Of a stretch of DNA of 64,000 bases, positions 43,756-52,500 are shown piece by piece (the stretch's first letter is position 1; each line of letters begins with the position of its first letter). The DNA comes from Rhodanobacter glycinis. GTDB lineage: Bacteria > Pseudomonadota > Gammaproteobacteria > Xanthomonadales > Rhodanobacteraceae. The notes beneath the pieces are model-generated. The model searched no databases. It was given only the letters and a program-made list of their open reading frames with translations, and was not told the DNA's origin. The DNA is taken from NCBI RefSeq assembly GCF_006438785.1, contig NZ_RCZB01000006.1, positions 124,001 to 188,000 of the forward strand. Direction: 5' to 3'. A program made the position numbers and the translations under genes.

Positions 43756-45495
43756 TCATGCCTTGGTGCTCGTTTGTTCGCGCAATGGCAGAAGCGTCCG
43801 CAATTCCGCCTTCTCGGCATCGCTGAGTTCACCGCGTCGCGCACTCAGGAAATCGCGGCGCTGGATCAGCGACTGGTGTTCCATGCGCTCCAGTGCCTCG
43901 ATGAATTCCATGCGCTGGCTCTCCGGTTCGCCCACGGACAGCGTCGCCATCAGTTTCTGCAGCGAGGGATATTCCGGTCGCTCGGCAAAATGTTCGACCA
44001 GCATCGCGGAGTTGATGCCCGGTCGCGAGCGTGCGATGTCGAGCAATTCGGCGAGCAGTTCCACGCCGGGCTTGTCCAGGCGCAGGAAGCGATAGGGCTT
44101 CTCGACCTGATCGGCCAGGCCCGGCTGCGCCAGCAGCAACGAGATCGCGCTGCGCACCAGGCTGCGCTGCACTGCCGTGGGCCGCTGCACGGCGCGGTGT
44201 GCGGCCGGGTCGGCCTGCAGCATCGCGCGGGCGCCGCTGCGCTTTTCCAGCTCCTGCGCCATCAGGTCGCGGAACGCGCCGTCGGGGAGTTTCGCGATCA
44301 GCGGGCGGGCGCGCTCGGCGAGCCGCGCGCGACCGTCCAGGCTACCCATCTCGACGTCGTGCGAGAGTTCGTTGAAGAAATATTCCGACAGCGGCATCGC
44401 TTCCCTGATGCGTTTCTCGAAGCCGTCCTTGCCCTCCTTGCGCACCAGCGAATCCGGATCCTCGCCATCAGGCAGAAACAGGAAGTACGCCTGGCGCCCG
44501 TCGCGCAGGCGCGGCAGCGCCGATTCCAGCGCCTTCCACGCGGCGGCGCGGCCGGCGCGGTCGCCGTCGAAGCAGAACACCACGTCCGGCGCGGCACGGA
44601 ACAGCACCTCGGTGTGTTCCGGCGTGGTCGCCGTGCCCAGCGTGGCCACCGCGATCGGCAGCCCGGCTTGGTGCAGCGCGATCACGTCCATGTAGCCTTC
44701 GACCACCACGATCCGCAGCAGGTTCGCGTTGGCCTGCTTCACCTGCCACAGCGCGAACAGCTCGCGACCCTTGTGGAACAGTGGCGTCTCGGGCGAGTTG
44801 AGGTATTTCGGCGGTGCCTGCCCCGATGACGGCGCGACCTGCACCACGCGTCCGCCAAACGCGATCACGCGACCGCGGCGGTCCAGGATCGGGAACATCA
44901 GCCGCTCGCGGAAACGGTCGTATTTGCCACGCTCGCCGGTGGCGAGCATGCCGGCTTCATCGAGCAATTCGCGTCGTCGGTCGCTGTTGCCCAGCGATTT
45001 CATCACGCCGTCGTAGCCGGCCGGCGCCCAGCCGATGCGAAAGCGCTTGATGGTGTCGGCGTCCAGCCCGCGTTTCTTGCAATAAGCCTGGGCTTCGGCA
45101 CTGCGTGGCAGCTCGCGCTCGTACCAGCTGGCGGCGTCGTCGAGCAGCGTATACAGGTCGGTCTTGTCCTCGCGCGGCACGGCGTCGCGGCCGCCTTCGC
45201 GCGGCACGGTCAGGCCGACTGTCTGCGCCAGTTCCTCGACCGCGTCGGGAAACTCCAGCCGATCGAAGTCCATCAGGAACTTGATCGCGCTGCCGCTGAC
45301 CCCGCAGCCGAAGCAGTGGAAGAACTGCTTGGCCGGGCTGACGTAGAACGACGGCGTGCGCTCGTTGTGGAACGGACAGCACGCCGTCCACTCGCGTCCG
45401 GCCTTCTTCAACGGCACCCGCCGCTCGATCACGTCGACGATGTCGACGCGGGCAAGCAGTTCATCGATGAAGCTGTCGGGAATCAGGCCACGCAT
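43756..45495 (-). CDS. dnaG: DNA primase DnaG
   Basis: A 579-residue primase that makes RNA primers at the replication fork. Zinc-binding residues are C40-PFH43 and C61-FGC64; the Toprim catalytic motif is E266-GYMD270 and a second acidic motif is FDGDRAGRAA. The C-terminal helicase-binding domain is present to the end (LRTLLPLREQ). In most gammaproteobacteria dnaG is flanked by rpsU and rpoD; here rpsU is 2 kb upstream and rpoD is absent downstream, with dedA in its place. Confidence 0.97.
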   Translation of the reverse strand: MRGLIPDSFIDELLARVDIVDVIERRVPLKKAGREWTACCPFHNERTPSFYVSPAKQFFHCFGCGVSGSAIKFLMDFDRLEFPDAVEELAQTVGLTVPREGGRDAVPREDKTDLYTLLDDAASWYERELPRSAEAQAYCKKRGLDADTIKRFRIGWAPAGYDGVMKSLGNSDRRRELLDEAGMLATGERGKYDRFRERLMFPILDRRGRVIAFGGRVVQVAPSSGQAPPKYLNSPETPLFHKGRELFALWQVKQANANLLRIVVVEGYMDVIALHQAGLPIAVATLGTATTPEHTEVLFRAAPDVVFCFDGDRAGRAAAWKALESALPRLRDGRQAYFLFLPDGEDPDSLVRKEGKDGFEKRIREAMPLSEYFFNELSHDVEMGSLDGRARLAERARPLIAKLPDGAFRDLMAQELEKRSGARAMLQADPAAHRAVQRPTAVQRSLVRSAISLLLAQPGLADQVEKPYRFLRLDKPGVELLAELLDIARSRPGINSAMLVEHFAERPEYPSLQKLMATLSVGEPESQRMEFIEALERMEHQSLIQRRDFLSARRGELSDAEKAELRTLLPLREQTSTKA

Positions 45496-45580
45496 AAGCG
45501 ACCTAGTTTAGTCGGTTGCCAGCGGGGAGGTTCGGCCGGATTGCGTTAACCTCGGACGGAATGTCGCAGGGGAATGTTCG

Positions 45581-46216
45581 ATGACGCTGGCTGGACTGAC
45601 TTTCCGCCCGGCCGCAGCGGCCGATGTGGCGGCCGCGGTGCCGCTGATCCACAGTTCCGGCCCGGCCGCGTTCGACTACGTGTTCTCGGTGTCGGGGGTG
45701 GGCGATGCGCAGGCGTTCCTGCGGCGGGCGTTTGCCGATGGGGCGGGCGAATTCGGCTGGCGCAACCATGTGGTCGGTGTGCTCGATGGTGTGGTGGTGG
45801 CGGCCGGGGCGGGTTTTGGCGGGGACACGAAGTGGTCGTTCATGCTGGCCGCGGCGCGGCAGATTCTCGGCCATTACGGCTGGCGCCATGCGGCCGGGGT
45901 GGTCGTGAGGGGGCTGAAGGTGGAATCGGTGATCCCGCCACCGGCCGGCGCCATGTATTACCTCGGGCACCTGGGCGTGAGCGAGTCTGCGCGCGGGCAG
46001 GGCGCGGGTACGGTCCTGGTCGAGCACCTGCTGGCTGCACGGCCGATCACTGCCAGCGGGCCGGTGGTGCTGGATGTGGCGGCGACCAACCCGGCCGCCC
46101 AGCGGCTGTATCAGCGGCTGGGCTTTGCGGTTGTCGGCGAACGCCGCTCGACCCTGGCGAATGCACAGGGTCGGGTGCCGGACCAGCGGCGCATGCAGTG
46201 GCATGCGCCGGCTTGA
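45581..46216 (+). CDS. GNAT-family N-acetyltransferase
   Basis: A 211-residue acetyltransferase. Motif A for acetyl-CoA binding is LGHLGVSESARGQGAGTVL (R-G-x-G-x-G), and motif B ends LDVAATNPAAQRLYQRLGFAVVGERR. The N-terminal third is longer than in minimal GNAT proteins. Substrate unknown. It is convergent with the DUF1328 gene (one base between stops) and divergent from dnaG with 85 bp between. Confidence 0.85.
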   Translation: MTLAGLTFRPAAAADVAAAVPLIHSSGPAAFDYVFSVSGVGDAQAFLRRAFADGAGEFGWRNHVVGVLDGVVVAAGAGFGGDTKWSFMLAAARQILGHYGWRHAAGVVVRGLKVESVIPPPAGAMYYLGHLGVSESARGQGAGTVLVEHLLAARPITASGPVVLDVAATNPAAQRLYQRLGFAVVGERRSTLANAQGRVPDQRRMQWHAPA

Positions 46217-46217
46217 G

Positions 46218-46388
46218 TCAGAGGATGTGGAAGACGCCGATCACCGCCAGCACGGCCAGCAGGAACAGGATCACGAAGCATGCAAACAGCACCTTGGCGA
46301 TGGTGGCAGTGGCGCCGGCAACCCCGCCGAAGCCGAGCCAGCCGGTGATCAGGGAGATGATGGCGAAAATGATGGCCCACTTCAGCAT
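46218..46388 (-). CDS. DUF1328/YtjA-family small membrane protein
   Basis: Fifty-six residues, MLKWAIIFAIISLITGWLGF then GGVAGATATIAKVLFACFVILF and a hydrophobic tail ending GVFHIL. This is the standard two-helix DUF1328 (YtjA) pattern with the GGxAG turn. Function unknown; often induced by envelope or general stress in other bacteria. The 156 bp upstream hold no other gene. Confidence 0.85.
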   Translation of the reverse strand: MLKWAIIFAIISLITGWLGFGGVAGATATIAKVLFACFVILFLLAVLAVIGVFHIL

Positions 46389-46544
46389 GTGCTTCTCCGG
46401 TTACGGTGATCGGCCGCGCGGCGGGATGTCCGGCGGGTCGTCGGCGTTTTGTAACGAAGTGGGCGTGAACGCGGCGCATGGCCGGCTTGTCAGCCGGCGC
46501 ACAGGCCGGCAAGCTGCGCGGCCACGCGGACAGGAACGGCAGGC

Positions 46545-46847
46545 ATGGTGATCACGGCAATCATGGCGCACAAGCAGCGGGCGCTGGTGCGCGCGTTCGA
46601 GCATGCCGGGGCCACCGGCGCAGCGCAGGCGCGCAGCTCGGAGCAACTGGGGCTGAAGCCGGGCATGGCCTGGCATCAGCTGGTCGGCCACGCGGTATTG
46701 CGCTGTCCGGGCGAGGGGCGTTACTTCCTGGATCTGGCGAACTGGCAGCGCCTGCGTCGGCGCCGCCGTGTCATCGCGCTGGCCGTGATCGCCGGCCTGC
46801 TGGTGCTGCTGGCGCTGATCCTGTTGCTGACGGCGCGGGCGGGCTGA
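46545..46847 (+). CDS. small tail-anchored hypothetical protein
   Basis: A 100-residue protein. Residues 1-70 look like a small winged-helix-like region (AHKQRALVRAFEHAGATG, SSEQLGLKPGMAWHQLVGHAVLRCPGEGRYFLD) and residues 76-97 form one C-terminal membrane helix. A tail-anchored DNA- or RNA-binding protein would be unusual; I cannot name a family. The stop is 4 bases from the convergent yqeY stop. Confidence 0.6.
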   Translation: MVITAIMAHKQRALVRAFEHAGATGAAQARSSEQLGLKPGMAWHQLVGHAVLRCPGEGRYFLDLANWQRLRRRRRVIALAVIAGLLVLLALILLLTARAG

Positions 46848-46851
46848 GGCC

Positions 46852-47298
46852 TCAGCCGGCCAGACGTGCCTTGATCTTGCCCGAGACCACGGCCATGTCG
46901 GCGCGGCCGGCGGCCTTTTCCTTCACCGCAGCCACCACCTTGCCCATGTCGCGGGCCGAGCTGGCGCCGGTGTCGCTAATCGCTGCGGCGATCAGTGCGT
47001 CGATCTCGGCCTCGTCCAGCTTGGCCGGCAGGTAGGTCTCGATCACCACCATCTCGGCACGCTCGATCGCCGACAGATCCTCACGCTTGGCGGCATCGAA
47101 CTGGCTGACCGAATCGCGCCGCTGCTTGAGCATCTTCTCCAGCGTGGCCAGTACCATCGCATCCGTCTGCTCAACGCGATCGTCCACTTCATGCTGTTTG
47201 ATCGCCGCCAGCATCAGCCGGATCACGCCAAGCCGGTGCTTGTCGCCGCCGCGCATGGCGTTCTTCATGTCTTCGGTAAGCTGCTGCTTGAGCGTCAT
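46852..47298 (-). CDS. yqeY: GatB/YqeY domain protein
   Basis: A 148-residue protein with the conserved start MTLKQQLTEDMKNAMRGGDKHRLGVIRLMLAAIKQ, and SARDMGKVVAAVKEKAAGRADMAVVSGKIK at the C-terminus. It resembles the tail domain of GatB, which contacts tRNA in amidotransferases, but free-standing YqeY has no settled role. It is commonly encoded between rpsU and dnaG, as here. Confidence 0.93.
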   Translation of the reverse strand: MTLKQQLTEDMKNAMRGGDKHRLGVIRLMLAAIKQHEVDDRVEQTDAMVLATLEKMLKQRRDSVSQFDAAKREDLSAIERAEMVVIETYLPAKLDEAEIDALIAAAISDTGASSARDMGKVVAAVKEKAAGRADMAVVSGKIKARLAG

Positions 47299-47346
47299 GG
47301 CGGAAACCTTTGTAAGTGGGGGAATCCATTCTACGGAAACGACAAA

Positions 47347-47376
47347 GCCGGCGTTGCCCTTGGGGGCAACACCGGC
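47347..47376 (-). terminator. hairpin between rpsU and yqeY
   Basis: A 13-bp stem with one C-A mismatch (arms 47347-47359 and 47364-47376, loop of four) lies downstream of rpsU. On the - strand it is followed by CTTTGT, a weak U-run, so it may let part of rpsU transcription through to yqeY. Confidence 0.5.
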
Positions 47377-47493
47377 CAGTTCGAATCTGCTGTGCTTGCG
47401 GTGGCTGCGAGAACCCGCGCCGACCGTGTTTCCTGTTACGTGCAGTGCCGGGGCGCTGCATGATCCATCGGCAGGCGATGAACCAGGGGAAAC

Positions 47494-47709
47494 TCAGTAC
47501 AGACGGACTTTGCGCGAGACGTCGCGCGACAGACGACGCAGGTGACGCTTCACCGCGGCAGCGCGCTTGCGCTTGCGCTCCTGGGTCGGCTTCTCATAGA
47601 ACTCACGCTTGCGCGTTTCAGCCAGGACGCCGGCCTTCTCGCAGGTACGCTTGAAACGACGCAGTGCAATCTCGAACGGCTCGTTCTCGCGAACTTTTAC
47701 GTTGGGCAT
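47494..47709 (-). CDS. rpsU: 30S ribosomal protein S21
   Basis: Seventy-one residues, MPNVKVRENEPFEIALRRFK to the basic C-terminus RKVRLY, matching bS21, a small-subunit protein needed for initiation. The promoter lies just upstream (47770-47799). yqeY follows 195 bp downstream after a hairpin. Confidence 0.98.
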   Translation of the reverse strand: MPNVKVRENEPFEIALRRFKRTCEKAGVLAETRKREFYEKPTQERKRKRAAAVKRHLRRLSRDVSRKVRLY

Positions 47710-47769
47710 GGAAACTCCGAGTGGTAATCTGCCCGCTTGTACGGGACTGTCAAATAGGGCGAGCCGCGA

Positions 47770-47799
47770 ATTATACCGTGGATATCACAGAATTTTCAA
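47770..47799 (-). promoter_or_regulatory. rpsU promoter, overlapping the tsaD start
   Basis: On the - strand: TTGAAA (47794-47799), an 18-base spacer and perfect TATAAT (47770-47775), giving a start near 47763 and a leader of about 54 bases. The tsaD GTG start (47778) falls inside the spacer. A second -35-like TTGACA closer to rpsU lacks a good -10. Confidence 0.65.
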
Positions 47800-48851
47800 A
47801 GCCGGCGAACAAGTCGGTAACAGGCCCGGTTCTGGGCATCGAAACCTCGTGCGACGAAACCGGGGTGGCGCTGCTGCGCTGGGAGCCGGATGCGCCCGGT
47901 CGCGGCCTGCTGGCGCACACCTTGTACAGCCAGATCAAGCTGCATGCCGACTACGGTGGCGTGGTGCCGGAATTGGCCAGCCGCGACCACGTGCGCAAGC
48001 TGCTGCCGTTGATCCGCGAGGCGTTGACCGAGGCCGGCTTGACCGTGCAGGACCTTGGCGGGGTGGCCTATACCGCCGGTCCCGGCCTGGTCGGCGCCTT
48101 GCTGGTGGGGGCGTCCGTCGGGCGCGCGCTGGCCTGGGCGCTGGGCGTGCCGGCGATCGGAGTGCACCACATGGAAGGTCACCTGCTGGCCCCACTGCTG
48201 GAGGACGACCCGCCTGAGCCGCCGTTCGTGGCGTTGCTGGTGTCCGGTGGCCATTCCATGCTGGTCGAGGTCAAGGCGATCGGGCAGTACACGATCCTCG
48301 GCGACACGCTGGACGATGCCGCCGGCGAGGCGTTCGACAAGACCGCCAAGCTGATGGGCCTGCCGTACCCCGGCGGTCCGGCGCTGGCCAAACTGGCCGA
48401 ACAGGGTCGTGCCGGCGCATTCCGCTTTTCCCGCCCGATGACCGACCGGCCCGGGCTGGATTTCAGTTTCTCCGGCCTGAAGACCCAGGTGCTGCTGGCC
48501 TGGCAGAAGTCGGACCAGAGCGAACAGACCCGCGCCGACATCGCCCGCGCGTTCGAGGAAGCGATCGTCGATACGCTGATCATCAAGTGCCGCCGCGCGC
48601 TCGAGGCCAGCGGCGCACAGCGACTGGTGATCGCCGGTGGCGTCGGTGCGAATCGAAGATTGCGCAGTGAATTGGCCAGGGCCGGTGCGAACGACGGTTT
48701 CCAGGTGTATTTTCCGCGGCTGGACTTCTGCACCGACAATGGCGCGATGATCGCGCTGGCCGGTGCGATCCGGCTGGCCAGTGGCCAGCATCAGGACGAA
48801 ACCGTGCAGGTGCGTCCGCGTTGGGACCTGCAAACGCTGCCAGCGGCGTAA
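47778..48851 (+). CDS. tsaD: tRNA N6-adenosine threonylcarbamoyltransferase TsaD
   Basis: A 357-residue enzyme that transfers threonylcarbamoyl from TC-AMP to A37 of ANN-decoding tRNAs, together with TsaB and TsaE. Landmarks: VLGIETSCDETGVALL, the metal-binding H131-MEG-H135 in GVHHMEGHLLAP, and the Asp ligand in FCTDNGAMIALAG. The GTG at 47778 is chosen because the longer frame would run through the rpsU promoter and coding region; it gives an extra N-terminal stretch of about 16 residues relative to typical TsaD. Confidence 0.95.
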   Translation: MDITEFSKPANKSVTGPVLGIETSCDETGVALLRWEPDAPGRGLLAHTLYSQIKLHADYGGVVPELASRDHVRKLLPLIREALTEAGLTVQDLGGVAYTAGPGLVGALLVGASVGRALAWALGVPAIGVHHMEGHLLAPLLEDDPPEPPFVALLVSGGHSMLVEVKAIGQYTILGDTLDDAAGEAFDKTAKLMGLPYPGGPALAKLAEQGRAGAFRFSRPMTDRPGLDFSFSGLKTQVLLAWQKSDQSEQTRADIARAFEEAIVDTLIIKCRRALEASGAQRLVIAGGVGANRRLRSELARAGANDGFQVYFPRLDFCTDNGAMIALAGAIRLASGQHQDETVQVRPRWDLQTLPAA

Positions 48852-48852
48852 T

Positions 48853-48875
48853 GCAGCGGGCAATGCCCGCCCTGC
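48853..48875. repeat. short inverted repeat between tsaD and rluF
   Basis: GCGGGCA-A-TGCCCGC (48856-48870) with outer GCAG/CTGC arms, in the 37-base gap between convergent genes. It may act as a weak terminator; no T-run is seen. Confidence 0.4.
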
Positions 48876-48888
48876 AAAACGCGTCAGC

Positions 48889-49608
48889 TCACCATTGCGT
48901 GCGGCCGGGCAGCAGGCCCTTCAGCTCCGCCTCGGTCAGGTTGCGCCACTGCCCGACTTTCAGGTGCGCGAGCTTGACGTTGTCGATGCGCACGCGGCGC
49001 AACTGGGTCACCCGGTAGCCGAACGCAGCGGCCATTAAACGGATCTGCCGGTTCAGGCCCTGGGTCAGCACGATCGAGAAGCCGAACTTGGCGATGCGGC
49101 GCACGCGGCAGGGCTGGGTCATCTGGCCGTGGATGCGCACGCCCTTGGCCATGCCGGCCAGGAATTCGTCGGTCACCGCCTTGTTCACGCCGACCAGGTA
49201 TTCCTTCTCGTGGTTGTTCTCCGAGCGCAGGATCTCGTTGACGATGTCGCCATTGCTGGTCAGCAGGATCAGCCCTTCGGAATCCTTGTCCAGCCGCCCG
49301 ATCGGAAAGATCCGCTGCGGATGGTCGATGAAGTCGACGATATTGCCGTCCACACCCTGGTCGGTGGTGCAGGTGATGCCGACCGGCTTGTTCAGCGCGA
49401 TATAAACCGCCTTCTTCGCCGCCGGCGTGGCGGCCAGAATGCGTGCACGCACGATCTCGCCATCAACGCGCACTTCATCGCCTTCCAGCGCCTTCGCGCC
49501 GGTGGTGACCACCTCGCCGTTGATGCTCACGCGGCCGGCGATCAGCAACTCGTCCGCCTCGCGACGCGAGCACAGGCCGGACTCGCTGATGTACTTGTTG
49601 ACGCGCAT
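48889..49608 (-). CDS. rluF: 23S rRNA pseudouridine synthase RluF-like
   Basis: A 239-residue RsuA/RluB-type synthase. The S4 domain covers about 1-60 (RVNKYISESGLCSRREADELL) and the catalytic Asp is D107 in GRLDKDSEGLIL; QGLNRQIRLM is the conserved third motif. The N-terminus and DGNIVDFIDHPQRIFPIGRLDKDS match RluF, which modifies U2604 of 23S rRNA. Convergent with tsaD; a YadGH-type ABC operon lies upstream with the same direction (3 bp after the yadH stop). Confidence 0.9.
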   Translation of the reverse strand: MRVNKYISESGLCSRREADELLIAGRVSINGEVVTTGAKALEGDEVRVDGEIVRARILAATPAAKKAVYIALNKPVGITCTTDQGVDGNIVDFIDHPQRIFPIGRLDKDSEGLILLTSNGDIVNEILRSENNHEKEYLVGVNKAVTDEFLAGMAKGVRIHGQMTQPCRVRRIAKFGFSIVLTQGLNRQIRLMAAAFGYRVTQLRRVRIDNVKLAHLKVGQWRNLTEAELKGLLPGRTQW

Positions 49609-49611
49609 GCC

Positions 49612-50391
49612 TTACGAGCGCAGCCCGACGCCGCGCTTGAGCAACTGCAGCGCCACGATCGACAGCCCGATCACGAAGCCGATCATCACCACGAACGCCA
49701 TGCCGACATGCACGTCGCTGATCCCGAGCACGCCGTAGCGGAACGCGTTGACCATGTACAGGATCGGATTGGCGCGCGAGATCACCTGCCATGGCTCGCC
49801 CAGCATGTTCACCGAATAGAACACGCCACCCAGGTAGGTCAACGGAGTCAGGATAAAGGTGGGCACCAGCGCGATGTCGTCGAACTTCTTGGCGTACACA
49901 GCGTTGACGAAACCAGCCAGCGAAAAGATCGTGGCGCCCAGCAGCACCGACAGGAACGTGATCAGCGGATGCACCACGTGCAGCGAGGTGAAGAACAGGG
50001 CGATCAGCAGCACCAGCACGCCAACTACCATGCCGCGCGCCACCGCACCGGTGACGTAGCCGAGCAGGATCACCCAGTTCGGCATCGGCGACACCAGCAT
50101 TTCCTCCACCGCGCGGCTGAACTTGGCGCCGAAAAACGAGCTGGAGATATTGGCGTAGCAGTTGTTGATCACGCTCATCATGACCAGGCCAGGCACGATG
50201 TATTGCATGTAGCTGAAACCGCCTTCGATCGCGCCGATGCGACTGCCGATCAGCTTGCCGAAGATCACGAAGTACAGCGTCATGGTGATCGCCGGCGGGA
50301 TCAGCGTCTGCGTCCAGATGCGCACGATGCGCACGATCTCGCGCCGCACCAGAGTGTTGAGGGCGACCAGGTTCGCGGTGGTGTTGCTCAT
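49612..50391 (-). CDS. yadH: ABC-2 type permease (YadH-like)
   Basis: A 259-residue, six-helix ABC-2 permease. Family blocks are LVRREIVRIVRIWTQTLIPPAIT at the start, EEMLVSPMPNWVILLGYVTG and LTYLGGVFYSVNMLG. It overlaps the ATPase gene by four bases (ATGA), forming an exporter with it. YadGH in E. coli has no proven substrate. Confidence 0.9.
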   Translation of the reverse strand: MSNTTANLVALNTLVRREIVRIVRIWTQTLIPPAITMTLYFVIFGKLIGSRIGAIEGGFSYMQYIVPGLVMMSVINNCYANISSSFFGAKFSRAVEEMLVSPMPNWVILLGYVTGAVARGMVVGVLVLLIALFFTSLHVVHPLITFLSVLLGATIFSLAGFVNAVYAKKFDDIALVPTFILTPLTYLGGVFYSVNMLGEPWQVISRANPILYMVNAFRYGVLGISDVHVGMAFVVMIGFVIGLSIVALQLLKRGVGLRS

Positions 50392-51362
50392 GCGGCCCGC
50401 TCCTCATGGGTGCCGGTCTGGCCGTTGCGGCCGCCTTCAACGAGTCGCACGAACAGCTCCTCCAGCCGGTTGGTCTTGTTGCGCATCGAGGTCACCATGA
50501 TGCCGTTGGCGGACAACGCCGCGAACAGCGAGTTGAGGTCATGCGAACGGGCCATTTCCGCCTCCAGCGTGTGCTCGTCGCGTTCACGCAGGGTGACGCC
50601 GGGCAGGGCGGGCAGCTCGGCCGGAACGGACGTCACGTCCAGCACGAAGGTCTCCACGTCCAGCGTCGCCAGCAGGCGCTTCATGCTGGTGTTCTCGATG
50701 ATCGTGCCGTGGTCGATGATCGCGATATTGCGGCACAACGACTCGGCTTCCTCCAGGTAATGCGTGGTCAGGATCACCGTGGTACCGGCCGCGTTGATCG
50801 CGCTGACAAATTGCCACATCGAACGGCGGATCTCGATGTCGACACCCGCGGTGGGCTCGTCGAGGATCAGCAGCTTCGGCTCGTTCATCATCGCGCGGGC
50901 GATCATCAGCCGCCGCTTCATGCCGCCGGACAGTGTGCGTGCCTGCATCTGCGCCTTGTCCCACAGGCGCAGCTCCTTCAGGTATTTTTCCGCCCGCTGC
51001 GCCGCCTCCTTACGCGGGATGCCGTAGAAACCGGCCTCGTTGACGCAGATGTCGAACGGCTTCTCGAACTGGTTGAAGTTGATCTCCTGCGGCACCAGCC
51101 CGATCAGCCGCATCGCGGCGCTGCGGTCCTTGTTGACCGATACGCCGAACACCTGCGCATCGCCCGAGGTGGAATTCACCAGCGAGGACAGGATGCCGAT
51201 CAGGGTGGACTTGCCGGCGCCGTTGGGGCCGAGCAGGGCGAAGAAATCGCCAGGCTGCACGGTCAGGCTGATGCCTTTCAGCGCTTCGACGCCATTGCTG
51301 TAGGTTTTGCGCAGGTTGTCGACGACAAGCGCGGGGGCCGTATATGGATACTGCGGGGACAT
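50388..51362 (-). CDS. yadG: ABC transporter ATP-binding protein (YadG-like)
   Basis: A 324-residue ATPase: Walker A GPNGAGKST, Q-loop LVPQEINFN, signature LSGGMKRR, Walker B LLILDEPTAGVD and H-loop LTTHYLEEAE. The C-terminal 80 residues are the extension common in YadG/CcmA-type exporters. A GTG at 51371 is a possible start three codons earlier. A - strand TATAAT (51389-51394) would give a leader of only 10-20 bases. Confidence 0.92.
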   Translation of the reverse strand: MSPQYPYTAPALVVDNLRKTYSNGVEALKGISLTVQPGDFFALLGPNGAGKSTLIGILSSLVNSTSGDAQVFGVSVNKDRSAAMRLIGLVPQEINFNQFEKPFDICVNEAGFYGIPRKEAAQRAEKYLKELRLWDKAQMQARTLSGGMKRRLMIARAMMNEPKLLILDEPTAGVDIEIRRSMWQFVSAINAAGTTVILTTHYLEEAESLCRNIAIIDHGTIIENTSMKRLLATLDVETFVLDVTSVPAELPALPGVTLRERDEHTLEAEMARSHDLNSLFAALSANGIMVTSMRNKTNRLEELFVRLVEGGRNGQTGTHEERAA

Positions 51363-51454
51363 GGGCTGCACCGAAGGGGTTAGCCTTTATTATAGCGGGC
51401 CAAGCCCTGTCGTCTGGCCCTGCCAGACCGCACACACCGTTTCCGGAACCCTCC

Positions 51455-52201
51455 ATGGCAGATCACTTCCCGCTCCATCTCGTCGACAGTTTCATGCTCG
51501 CCCCCGCGGTGCGCCACCTCATCTTCGAGCGCGACGACGGCCAGCCGTTGGCGTTTCAGCCGGGCCAGTTCCTGCAGGTGCACTTCCATTACGACGACGG
51601 CGCCGAGACCAAGCGCAGCTACTCGGTAGCCACCATCGGCGACGGCAGTTCGCCGGTGCAGCGCATCGAGATCGCGGTGAGCTACGTCGAAGGCGGCGCT
51701 GCCACCAAGCTGCTCGGCGAACTTCCCGTGGGCGGCGTGATCGACGCCAGCGGCCCGTACGGCCGGTTCTGTCTGCAAGCCGCCGACACCCATCCTCGCT
51801 ACTTGCTGCTGGCCACCGGTACCGGCGTCACCCCGTATCGCGCGATGCTGCCGCAGATCGAAAAGCTGCTTGCGAAGGGCGATCGCGAAGTGGTGCTGTT
51901 GTACGGTGCGCGCACCGAAGCCGAGCTGCTCTACGGCGAGGAGTTCGAGGCATTCGCGCAGACCCACCCCGGCTTCCTGTTCCACGGCTGCCTTAGCCGG
52001 GAAGCGCGCGCCACCCCGCGCCCCGGCGACCGCAGTGGCCACGTACAGAACGTACTGGCCGAACTCGGCCCGCACGCCGACCGCGACATCGCCTACCTGT
52101 GCGGCAACCCGAACATGGTCGACGCCGCATTCGCCGCGCTGAAGGAGTTCGGCTTGCCGGTGCCGCAGATCAGGCGAGAGAAGTACATTTCGTCGCGGTG
52201 A
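51455..52201 (+). CDS. ferredoxin-NADP+ reductase-type flavin oxidoreductase
   Basis: A 248-residue FNR-fold protein. FAD binding: KRSYSVATI (R-x-Y-S); NAD(P) binding: LLLATGTGVTPYRAML and CGNPNMVDAAF near the C-terminus. There is no iron-sulfur domain. It could act as flavodoxin/ferredoxin:NADP+ reductase or as a flavin reductase. The ATG at 51455 gives the family-like N-terminus; the frame is open upstream into the ABC gene leader. A terminator follows. Confidence 0.85.
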   Translation: MADHFPLHLVDSFMLAPAVRHLIFERDDGQPLAFQPGQFLQVHFHYDDGAETKRSYSVATIGDGSSPVQRIEIAVSYVEGGAATKLLGELPVGGVIDASGPYGRFCLQAADTHPRYLLLATGTGVTPYRAMLPQIEKLLAKGDREVVLLYGARTEAELLYGEEFEAFAQTHPGFLFHGCLSREARATPRPGDRSGHVQNVLAELGPHADRDIAYLCGNPNMVDAAFAALKEFGLPVPQIRREKYISSR

Positions 52202-52236
52202 TAAAGATTGGCGCTTCCACGCCGATATGACATCTG

Positions 52237-52275
52237 GCCCGGTACCCAGCCATTGGGGTGGGCCTGGGCGTTTTT
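52237..52275 (+). terminator. intrinsic terminator after the flavin oxidoreductase
   Basis: Stem GCCCGG(T)ACCCAGCC paired with GGGGTGGGCCTGGGC (one mismatch, one wobble), followed by G and five T. Confidence 0.65.
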
Positions 52276-52379
52276 CGCTTCCCGCATGGTTCGTCTCACG
52301 CGTAACTCACGCGCGCAGGGGTAAATCAGGCCGGCAAGAGAAGTGGCCGCAACGAAATCCGAACCAAACACACCCTTAG

Positions 52380-52395
52380 TGTGATGTGCATCACG
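52380..52395 (+). promoter_or_regulatory. CRP/Clp-type binding site
   Basis: TGTGA-TGTGCA-TCACG, nine of ten consensus arm bases of the CRP site TGTGA-N6-TCACA. It lies 106 bases before the orphan pilin-like gene. In Xanthomonadales the CRP homologue Clp recognises the same motif and is tuned by c-di-GMP in Xanthomonas (established knowledge). The rest of the 299-base gap (52202-52500) holds only the terminator above. Confidence 0.65.
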
Positions 52396-52500
52396 CTTTG
52401 CGACATGGGCTGGTTCAAACCGGTAAAGCTCGAGCGGAGCAAGCCGAAAGCCACTTAAGGAACCCCGTAATGGCCGGGGTCACCTCAAGAGGTGAACGGT

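Noticed and set aside
42453..43844. 463-codon leftward frame covering the YfeH remnant and dedA
   Set aside because: Only the last 200 codons read as protein; the upstream part is the wrong frame of dedA.
47664..47777. N-terminal extension of tsaD from an upstream ATG
   Set aside because: It would run through rpsU coding sequence and promoter and adds residues unlike any TsaD.
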